From Kordiimonas sediminis (GTDB lineage Bacteria; Pseudomonadota; Alphaproteobacteria; Sphingomonadales; Kordiimonadaceae): a DNA stretch of 64,000 bases. The stretch covers positions 1,302,001-1,366,000 of the forward strand of contig NZ_BNCI01000002.1 of assembly GCF_014656395.1 (NCBI RefSeq), in the 5' to 3' direction. Of this stretch, positions 57,515 through 64,000 are shown one piece after another. The notes under the pieces are model-generated. The model had not been told where the DNA came from and made no database searches. It saw nothing but the letters and a program-made list of their open reading frames with translations. Made by a program: the position numbers and the translations under genes. Every line of letters begins with the position of its first letter. Position 1 is the stretch's first letter.

Positions 57515-58051
57515 ATGACTGACGTCCATATAGATTATGACGCGAAGGTACAGCAGGCTCTTAGGCAGGTTGTCAGGAATGTACTTTTGGAAACAGAAAA
57601 AGATGGCCTGAAAGGCGATCATCATTTCTACATTGCTTTCAAAAGTCAGGCTCCAGGTGTTGAACTTCCAGCCCATTTACTGAGCAGATTCCCGGAAGAG
57701 ATGACAATCGTCATTCAGCATAAATTCTGGGGACTGAAGATTCATGAAGACCGCTTTGAAATCGGCCTGTCTTTCAATCAAAAGCCTGAGCATTTGGTCA
57801 TTCCATTTGACAGTGTGGTTGGATTTGTAGACCCAAGCGTCCAGTTCGCCCTGCAGTTTCATGACGATGAAGGCGAAGAGCCTATTACGGAAATGATGGA
57901 AGCAAACGTTGACTTTGCTGACAGCGGCACTGTCCAATTCGAAGATGATGACGATATGGACGACATGAATGATGACACTGATCCAGACGATTCTGGCGAT
58001 AAGGGTGACACAAATAATGTCGTCACACTGGATGCATTCCGAAAAAAATAA
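57515..58051 (+). CDS. sspB: SspB-like ClpXP adaptor
   Basis: A 178-residue alphaproteobacterial SspB. A compact ssrA-tag-binding domain (about 1-120, with HHFYIAFKSQAPGVELP and KPEHLVIPFDSVVGFVDP) is followed by a very acidic linker (DDDDMDDMNDDTDPDD) and a short C-terminal ClpX-binding tail (NNVVTLDAFRKK). It delivers ssrA-tagged proteins to ClpXP. It begins 130 bp after ssrA on the same strand, so tag maker and tag receptor are neighbours. Confidence 0.9.
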   Translation: MTDVHIDYDAKVQQALRQVVRNVLLETEKDGLKGDHHFYIAFKSQAPGVELPAHLLSRFPEEMTIVIQHKFWGLKIHEDRFEIGLSFNQKPEHLVIPFDSVVGFVDPSVQFALQFHDDEGEEPITEMMEANVDFADSGTVQFEDDDDMDDMNDDTDPDDSGDKGDTNNVVTLDAFRKK

Positions 58052-58251
58052 ATCCTCTGCCAAGGAATAGCGCCCGCCAAAGCTCCCAGGCTTGCATCCC
58101 TTAATGTCCTCTGCATAGACAGTGTGGTGCATCCCTGTACCAACAGCTACTAGGTAGATTAATGTGCACTGTATGCTTTGCAGTGCGGAAATGCGTCTTC
58201 ACGGACAACGGCGCGACAGTCGCAGCAAAATATTGTGTTGTTCGAACAAAA

Positions 58252-58281
58252 ATGGGGCCAGAACAGCAGTTCTGACCCCAT
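58252..58281 (-). terminator. Intrinsic terminator after TonB receptor gene
   Basis: ATGGGG-CAGAAC and GTTCTG-CCCCAT arms with one mismatch and an AGCA/TGCT loop; on the - strand TTTTTG follows. Confidence 0.82.
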
Positions 58282-58305
58282 CATTACTGTAGCTATTCGG
58301 CAATT

Positions 58306-60432
58306 TTAAAAGCTGACTTTCACTGAGAAACGAATGTCACGACCCGCAGAAGGTAACAAGTCCTTCAACTGGCTGGTGTGGTGCCGAATTTCTTCATTGG
58401 TCACGTTCCGTGCCTGCAGAATAAAGTCAACCGGCGTTGTGCCAACCATATGATGATATGCGGCCGTCAGATCCAGACGCTCATACCCATCTGTTGGAAG
58501 CTCATTTTCAGATAGACGATCCTGTTTGTCCGCAACTTCAAGTTCCGCGCCAAAATCAAACTTTCCGTACTTTACATCGACACCAATACGCGCACTAAGT
58601 GGCGGAATCCGCGGAAGCGGCATATCTGATACTGTGTCTGTTGCCTTCACATAATCAACCGAACCGGACAGCAGAACTTCGGTCTGTCCTTCGTGGTATG
58701 CAACCACATTTGCCTCAAGTTCAAATCCTTTAAAGCGTGCATCCGTCTGCGTATATTGCAGGACAGGTAGCTCGTCCATTTCTTCGCCGGTGAAAGACTG
58801 CGCAATGAAATCATCATAATTTACCAGATAGAAGTTTGCGCCCAAATTTACATGTTCGCGAGAATATTTGATGGTCAGCTCACCACCTTTTGCCACTTCT
58901 TCCTTCAAGCCCACATCACCGAGCTCAAAGCTGCTGGTTGCCAGATGAGGCCCTTCGGACAAAAGTTCTTCAGCATTAGGCGCGCGTTCCGTGCGGTACA
59001 CATTCACACCAAGCATCCATCCATCTGCAGGCTTCCACGCTGCACCACCAGAAAAGCTTATTCCTGTATAATTCTTGTCGAAATTACGCTGATCACTGGT
59101 GATAGACTGGCGTTCGATACGGCCACCAGCTTCCAATAGCACATCGCCCATTTCATATTCTTCAACGATAAACAGGCCCGTTTGTTTGGTCACACTGGCA
59201 GGTGTAAAGGCTTCATCACCGATAGCTTCAAAATCACGCTTGCGGTGTTGCATGCCGAACGCACCCGACATTCCTCCAACTGGTGCGTGCACCATATGCA
59301 AACGCGCTTCATATCCCTCATTCAGGAATAAGGTTCCCACCTCATCGCCTTCCAGTTCTTTATGCTCATAGTCTGCATAACCTGCGCGCAATCTTACTTC
59401 TTCAATAAAGCTATCAAAATGCCAGCCACCCATCGCATCTATTCGTGTCTGCTTCAGGTCAATGCGCACTGGCTCTTCACCGTGCTCATCATGATCATCT
59501 TCTTCATGATCAACGTCATCATGGTCATCGTCTTCTTGCGCATGAGAATGCCCAGGCACGCCATAGTCGCTTGCTTTGGTTGTCACTGATACACCAAAAA
59601 AGTCACGGTCCTTAACCCAGCTAAGACCTACTGTACCGCTTTTCTTCGTGACAGCAGTATTCTCTGCCTTTCCGCCATGGTCGTCATCATGATCATCATC
59701 ATGGTCATCATGATCGTCGTGATCATCATCGTGGTCATCGTGATCGTCATCTGCGTGTAGATATTCAGATTCAGCCTCGCCCGGTATCTTCATGTCATCT
59801 GCGTCCAGAATAAACCCGTCTGCATGCAGAACCAGCGTGTCATTTAGCTGCAAGTCAAATTTGCCCGACACCATTAGTTCATCAGCCGCTGTACCAAATG
59901 ACCCACGAAGATCTCCGGATAGCTGGCTTTCCGGTAATTTGTCTGGAATCCGCCCATCAATGATATTCACGACACCGCCGACTGCATTATTACCATACAA
60001 GAGGGTCGCTGGTCCGCGCAGCACCTCAATCCGCTTGGCAGTTCCAAGTGCGCCGGATACATCGTGGTCAGGACTAGTAGACGAAGCATCAATGGTACCG
60101 ATGCCGCCGACAAGAATTCTGATACGGTCGCCGCCAAGCCCCCGAACAATTGGTCGGCTCGCCCCTGGGCCAAAGGCAGTCTGGGACACGCCTGGCAATC
60201 TATCCAAAGTCTCACCCAGCGACGGCCCCATAACGCGCTCTAGCGACTCGTTCGCCAGCACATTAGTACCCTGTAACAGGTCAAATTCCCTTGACTGGAT
60301 CAAACGTCCAGTAACCACAACTTCTTCCAGATGCTCTTCAGGGTGCTCATCAGACTGCTGCGCGGTAACCGCGGAAGACAACGACAAGGCGCATAAACCG
60401 GCAGAGGATAATAATGCTACTTTAAACGACAT
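58306..60432 (-). CDS. TonB-dependent receptor, ZnuD-like, His/Asp-rich
   Basis: A 708-residue outer-membrane receptor. A signal peptide ends near VTAQQ; the TonB box-like EEVVVTGRL, plug (GNNAVGGVVNIIDG) and 22-stranded barrel ending FSVKVSF follow. Two extracellular loops are extremely rich in His and Asp (59676-59757, and 59482-59545), which suggests zinc capture, as in ZnuD. I chose ATG 60432, with GAGG upstream. An inverted repeat just before it may be a Zur site, and zur is in this window. Nickel or copper remain possible. Confidence 0.87.
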   Translation of the reverse strand: MSFKVALLSSAGLCALSLSSAVTAQQSDEHPEEHLEEVVVTGRLIQSREFDLLQGTNVLANESLERVMGPSLGETLDRLPGVSQTAFGPGASRPIVRGLGGDRIRILVGGIGTIDASSTSPDHDVSGALGTAKRIEVLRGPATLLYGNNAVGGVVNIIDGRIPDKLPESQLSGDLRGSFGTAADELMVSGKFDLQLNDTLVLHADGFILDADDMKIPGEAESEYLHADDDHDDHDDDHDDHDDHDDDHDDDHGGKAENTAVTKKSGTVGLSWVKDRDFFGVSVTTKASDYGVPGHSHAQEDDDHDDVDHEEDDHDEHGEEPVRIDLKQTRIDAMGGWHFDSFIEEVRLRAGYADYEHKELEGDEVGTLFLNEGYEARLHMVHAPVGGMSGAFGMQHRKRDFEAIGDEAFTPASVTKQTGLFIVEEYEMGDVLLEAGGRIERQSITSDQRNFDKNYTGISFSGGAAWKPADGWMLGVNVYRTERAPNAEELLSEGPHLATSSFELGDVGLKEEVAKGGELTIKYSREHVNLGANFYLVNYDDFIAQSFTGEEMDELPVLQYTQTDARFKGFELEANVVAYHEGQTEVLLSGSVDYVKATDTVSDMPLPRIPPLSARIGVDVKYGKFDFGAELEVADKQDRLSENELPTDGYERLDLTAAYHHMVGTTPVDFILQARNVTNEEIRHHTSQLKDLLPSAGRDIRFSVKVSF

Positions 60433-60444
60433 AAACAAAGCCTC

Positions 60445-60476
60445 ATAAAATGTAATGAAATATAGTAACATTTTAT
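60445..60476. promoter_or_regulatory. Inverted repeat before TonB receptor, possible Zur site
   Basis: ATAAAATGT (60445-60453) and ACATTTTAT (60468-60476) are perfect 9-bp inverted arms with a 14-base spacer, 13 bp before the start codon. The half-site AAATGT resembles Zur boxes, though the spacing is wider than the usual one. Confidence 0.4.
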
Positions 60477-60550
60477 AAGTGGCATTTCAGAGCTTTGTCA
60501 AATGGAATATTTCAGCCTAGGAATATTGCCGTTAAAGCACCCTTTATTGC

Positions 60551-61459
60551 CTATTTCGCATTTGGTTCCGACGGCACAGCGAATACGTCAAGATCAGCCG
60601 CAGATACAACAGGGCCATTATAGCCCGCTGCCCGAATTTCTTTGATCAGGTCTTCGTCAGTCGCCCCCCAGTATAACTGATGATATAGCACCAGTAATTT
60701 AGGCTTCACCCTGTTTGCAATGGCTGCAAGCTCATGCGTTGATGTATGAAACTGTGAATGGTAATTTTGCCAAACAGGCGGGCGGGTCTTAAATGTTTCT
60801 GCAGAATACACCTCATGCGCCAGAATATCTGCCCCCATTGCAGCCTTTTCCAACGTGTCTGATGGGCCTGTATCACCGGAAATGACGATGGTTTTATCTC
60901 CGGCTGTGAATTTATAGCCAAAAGCCGCGTCAAACGACCCGTGATCAATCTGTATAGCTTCTACCTGAATATTTTGATCCGTGAACACATAGCCGCCGGC
61001 TATCTCTGTAGTGATGTGCTTATACCCCGTCTCATTTGCAGGCTCAGCGCCGTTCAACCGCATAGAAACATCAACTGCATACGCCTTCGAGATATGGTCA
61101 GCCATTGCTGCCAGTCCCGGTGGACCAAATAAATTGATAGGCTTCTCTCGCTCCAGCACCCATGGGGTGAAAATCAGATCAGACAGCCCAACAGTATGAT
61201 CTGAATGCAGATGGGTGATAAAAGCCATAGACAGGCTTGGCATCTCCAGGCCGGCGGCTGATGCCCTCCGGACCACACCTGGTCCGGCATCAATCAAATA
61301 GGGTTGACCATTTGCGACGACGGCCAATGCTGGCCCGGATCTGTCAGGGTCTGCATTTGGGTTTCCGGTTCCCAGTATAACCAGTTTCATATCACTGGCT
61401 GATGCCGTCAAACTAACTGAGGTAATCAGAACAAACAGTGCTGTTAATTGCTTTATCAT
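60551..61459 (-). CDS. Exported MBL-fold hydrolase (RNase Z-like)
   Basis: A 302-residue metallo-beta-lactamase-fold hydrolase. A signal peptide ends near ASA-SD, so it is periplasmic. The metal motif THLHSDHTVGL, a late GDTGPSDTL Asp and the His in YHSQFHTS and VLYHQLYW match the AtsA/ElaC-like group. Secreted members hydrolyse esters or phosphodiesters; the substrate is unknown. Its start overlaps by 4 bases the end of the barrel-less amidohydrolase, so the two are made together. Confidence 0.85.
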   Translation of the reverse strand: MIKQLTALFVLITSVSLTASASDMKLVILGTGNPNADPDRSGPALAVVANGQPYLIDAGPGVVRRASAAGLEMPSLSMAFITHLHSDHTVGLSDLIFTPWVLEREKPINLFGPPGLAAMADHISKAYAVDVSMRLNGAEPANETGYKHITTEIAGGYVFTDQNIQVEAIQIDHGSFDAAFGYKFTAGDKTIVISGDTGPSDTLEKAAMGADILAHEVYSAETFKTRPPVWQNYHSQFHTSTHELAAIANRVKPKLLVLYHQLYWGATDEDLIKEIRAAGYNGPVVSAADLDVFAVPSEPNAK

Positions 61460-61932
61460 TCTGCCGTCTCCTTCAAAATCAGACCCTTTTCCATCACAAA
61501 GGCAGGGTTCCTTAATCTGTCCAAAGTCAGGTCTTCTTCTGCTTTGACTGCAATAACGGTTGCTTCATTGCCCTCGGCGATCAAGCTGGATGCCCGAAAC
61601 AATTCATCATTCAGGGATAACGTCAAAATAGTACCCTGTGTTGTCACAAGTGGGGCCCCTGTACTGTGCAGACTTACATCCTGAGTGATAGAAGGCAGAA
61701 CGACATACCCCGACAGGTCAATCTTTTTTGCTGCCCGTGTGACATAGATTTCATCTTCATGCTCAATTGCAATGATACGGTCATTCTTAATCATGATGAC
61801 TTGATTCTGCGATATTTTGGCAGCCTTCGCATCATACAGATACCCTGCATATATGGCTTTGAACACCTCTTCTGCGCTGACAGACGTCGCCCCTGTCAGC
61901 ACCATTACGGCAACCATTATTAACCTGATCAT
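61456..61932 (-). CDS. Barrel-less amidohydrolase-like exported protein
   Basis: A 158-residue protein with a signal peptide (ending SVSAEE). It reads like the N-terminal beta-sandwich of an amidohydrolase (YLYDAKAAKISQNQVIMIKNDRIIA, then LSGYVVLPSITQDVSLHS, where the metal HxH is lost), followed directly by the C-terminal sandwich part (EGNEATVIAVKAEEDL, FVMEKGLILKE). The TIM barrel of about 300 residues is missing, yet the frame is intact. It may be a binding partner of the MBL enzyme or a decaying gene. Confidence 0.6.
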   Translation of the reverse strand: MIRLIMVAVMVLTGATSVSAEEVFKAIYAGYLYDAKAAKISQNQVIMIKNDRIIAIEHEDEIYVTRAAKKIDLSGYVVLPSITQDVSLHSTGAPLVTTQGTILTLSLNDELFRASSLIAEGNEATVIAVKAEEDLTLDRLRNPAFVMEKGLILKETAE

Positions 61933-62039
61933 ACCGCCCCCTTTTATGCCTTATCCCTCAGCTTGCAGTCGCTCCTTGATCAAACTTGTTGCATTGTTAT
62001 AAATATGTCCAGTCATAATACCCAATAAAGGAAACAGGC

Positions 62040-63185
62040 ATGAGCAGGATAGCCCTACCCCGAATTTTAGAAATAGGCGGCGGCAGCATTGATCGCTTGC
62101 CGAATGTGCTCGCCTCTCTTGGGCTGTCAAAGCCTCTGCTGGTGACCGATCCTTTCATGGTGACACAGCCTGGCTGTGACCGTGTTCTGGAGAATTTACC
62201 ATCGGGAACGCCTGTGTATTCTGACACAGTTACAGACCCGACAAGCGATATTATTGAAATCGGGACTACAATCCTTCAGGAGGGAAACTTCGATTCTATC
62301 GTCGCTTTTGGCGGAGGGTCCAGCATGGACACGGCAAAGGCAATGTCTATCGTTGCTGCAAATGGTGGCCATATTCGGGACTATAAGGCCCCAAACCCTA
62401 TCCCCAAAGCTGGCTTACCGGTTATTGCCGTGCCTACCACTGCGGGCACGGGGTCTGAGGCTACGATGGTCACAGTGGTCACCGATACTGCATCAGATGA
62501 GAAAATGATGATCAAAGGGCTCCCTGCCCTGCCGCTTGCTGCTATTGTTGATTTTGAATTCACCTATACGGTCCCTTTCAGAACCACGGCGGACACAGGC
62601 ATTGACAGCCTGTGCCATGCGATCGAAGCCTACACCAGCAAGCTTGCCAGCCCTTTCACAGACAGCTTCGCCCTAAGCGCCATGAAACGGATCAGCGCGC
62701 ACCTGAAAACCGCCTGCTATGAGCCTCTGGATCCAATCGCACGGTCCCAGATGATGTTAGCTGCAACGGAGGCAGGGATCGCATTCTCCAACGCATCAGT
62801 CACCCTGACACACGGCATGAGCCGCCCGATAGGCGCGCATTTTCACGTCCCACACGGCCTGTCAAATGCCATGCTGCTACCAGCTGTTACGAAGTTCAGT
62901 ATCGACAATGCCCAAGAGAGATTTGCAGACTGTGCACGCGCTATGGACTTAACCCAAACCAACTGTAATGACGAAGCCTGCGATATACTGGTCCGCACAT
63001 TGATTGATCAAAACACAGAGCTGAAGGTACCTACCCCAAAAGCATATGGCATTGATGAAGAAAAATATCATGCTGCCATCCCATTGATGGCGCAGCAGGC
63101 TATCGCATCGGGCTCACCCGGTAATAATCCGCGCGTCCCATCCGCGTCAGAAATAGAGGAGCTTTACAAGGAAATATGGGACTAA
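62040..63185 (+). CDS. Iron-type alcohol dehydrogenase
   Basis: A 381-residue group III (Fe-ADH) dehydrogenase. AFGGGSSMDTAKA is the NAD-binding loop; metal ligands are in DSLCHAIEAY and THGMSRPIGAHFHVPHG. An N-terminal Rossmann-like domain and a helical C-domain fill the usual length. The substrate, a primary alcohol, aldehyde or lactaldehyde, cannot be told. AAGGAA precedes the ATG. It is divergent from the amidohydrolase relic. Confidence 0.9.
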   Translation: MSRIALPRILEIGGGSIDRLPNVLASLGLSKPLLVTDPFMVTQPGCDRVLENLPSGTPVYSDTVTDPTSDIIEIGTTILQEGNFDSIVAFGGGSSMDTAKAMSIVAANGGHIRDYKAPNPIPKAGLPVIAVPTTAGTGSEATMVTVVTDTASDEKMMIKGLPALPLAAIVDFEFTYTVPFRTTADTGIDSLCHAIEAYTSKLASPFTDSFALSAMKRISAHLKTACYEPLDPIARSQMMLAATEAGIAFSNASVTLTHGMSRPIGAHFHVPHGLSNAMLLPAVTKFSIDNAQERFADCARAMDLTQTNCNDEACDILVRTLIDQNTELKVPTPKAYGIDEEKYHAAIPLMAQQAIASGSPGNNPRVPSASEIEELYKEIWD

Positions 63186-63308
63186 AGTATAAATGTGAAT
63201 TGACCTTTGATTGATTAGACCTATCCTAAATTTGGGGTATCACACATGATCATAGTTGCAAAAAACAAACAAAAAACTGCACGATCATGAACCAGAAAAG
63301 GGAAGAAA

Positions 63309-64000
63309 ATGTTTAGGAAACGCACAAATCACTCACTTTACGCCCTTGCGATCGGGGGTATGTTACTAGGAACACCACTATCCGCTACTGCCCAGGAAAA
63401 TCTTGTTCCAGAACCCTTTCGCGGCGCTACTGCCGATAGCAATTTCACATTATCCTATGATGATGTTGATATGGTGCTTAACCAGGTTGTCCTGGAGACA
63501 GGACGATCCAGTCGTGAGACAAGCGGCAGAGAATATGCGACAACGGGCACCCGCATCCTACGTTCCGCTAGTGGCAAATACAGACTTGAAGGCAACCGAG
63601 TAGACTTTTTCGCATTTAAAAATCCTGAAAATTTCGAAATCCTGCAAAAAGTTCGGCGCAGTTTGGAGGCTGTACCCTCGGAGCTTCCTCTCCATCATTT
63701 ATCTGAAAAAGAGCAACTAGCCTACTGGTTAAACCTATATAACATCACCATGATTGAACAGATTTCTAAGGTCTTTCCAGAATCGAGCCTGAAGAAATTC
63801 TATGACGGTACTGACGGTAACTCAGAAATATGGGATGAAAAAGTTTTGAATGTTGCAGGTGTGCCTTTGTCTTTAAATGACATTCACCACAAAATCCTGA
63901 TCCCGAAATATGAAAATCCGCTCATTCTATACGGCCTATTTCAGGGCATTGTAGGCGGACCCAACATCAGAGGCGAAGCTTACACAGGACGCCGCGTATG
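63309..64000 (+). CDS. DUF547 family exported protein, 5' part
   Basis: The frame opens at ATG 63309 and runs to the window end without a stop (230 codons). A signal peptide (basic RKRTNH, core LYALAIGGMLLG, cleavage near ATA-QE) is followed by KEQLAYWLNLYNITMIEQI, the hallmark of the DUF547 domain, and by AGVPLSLNDIHHKIL. DUF547 proteins are of unknown function, some linked to thiol-rich or peptidase-like folds. The 3' end lies outside the window. GGAAGAAA precedes the start. Confidence 0.8.
   Translation, partial: MFRKRTNHSLYALAIGGMLLGTPLSATAQENLVPEPFRGATADSNFTLSYDDVDMVLNQVVLETGRSSRETSGREYATTGTRILRSASGKYRLEGNRVDFFAFKNPENFEILQKVRRSLEAVPSELPLHHLSEKEQLAYWLNLYNITMIEQISKVFPESSLKKFYDGTDGNSEIWDEKVLNVAGVPLSLNDIHHKILIPKYENPLILYGLFQGIVGGPNIRGEAYTGRRV

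Noticed and set aside
58163-58188. GCACTG/CAGTGC hairpin after sspB as terminator
   Set aside because: Only 6 bp with a 9-base loop and no U-tract; too weak to call.
59676-59757. Repetitive GATCAT/GTCATC tract that looks like a minisatellite or short CRISPR-like repeat
   Set aside because: It is in frame within the TonB receptor and encodes an Asp/His polymer; repeats are too short and irregular for a CRISPR array.

Overview
The window is a chromosomal segment of an alphaproteobacterium of moderate GC content. The best taxonomic evidence is a circularly permuted, two-piece tmRNA gene (acceptor piece before coding piece, tag ANDNDVEFAVAA) followed by an alphaproteobacterial SspB adaptor. The hflKC-DUF2065-degP and mreBCD-mrdA-rodA orders also fit. 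Genes are densely packed on both strands, with many intrinsic terminators between convergent genes. I saw no phage, insertion sequence, CRISPR array, rRNA or ordinary tRNA gene. The exact genus cannot be read from the sequence.

Layout. 1-11.7 kb is a nucleoside salvage island: the end of an MFS transporter, a PAS protein, deoA-deoB, a phosphoribosyltransferase with a purine nucleoside phosphorylase, and an operon of NCS2-like permease, eukaryote-type deoC, a two-domain ALDH16 and an FAD oxidoreductase. Together they import bases or nucleosides, split them, and turn deoxyribose-5-phosphate into glyceraldehyde-3-phosphate and acetate. 11.7-19.7 kb is an accessory block: SDR, HSL-type esterase, alkylsulfatase lipoprotein, HupE/UreJ with a parvulin-like protein, a TetR regulator and a DUF2855 protein. 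A shared 16-18 bp motif suggests part of it is one TetR regulon. 19.7-23.3 kb encodes trans-4-hydroxyproline catabolism. 23.4-30.5 kb holds SulP, CBS, MscS, thioesterase, MsrA, Zur and GGDEF genes.

30.6-36.2 kb is the rod-shape cluster. leuA follows, with a leucine-rich leader and a candidate attenuator, then an M20 amidohydrolase, pyrC and a small response regulator. 42.1-45.8 kb is ilvB-ilvH-ilvC behind a clear promoter and a leader of alternative hairpins. miaA, serB, degP-DUF2065-hflC-hflK, mrp, folA, a CHASE-type histidine kinase and thyA follow. The last part has a stress-type membrane protein, ssrA, sspB, a His/Asp-rich TonB receptor likely to take up zinc, an MBL hydrolase paired with a barrel-less amidohydrolase relic, an iron-type alcohol dehydrogenase and the start of a DUF547 protein.

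The strongest candidates for undescribed biology are the leuA attenuator-like leader, the three-site TetR regulon, the ilvB leader with mutually exclusive hairpins, the amidohydrolase lacking its TIM barrel, and palindromic operators upstream of the hydroxyproline genes, mreB and the TonB receptor.
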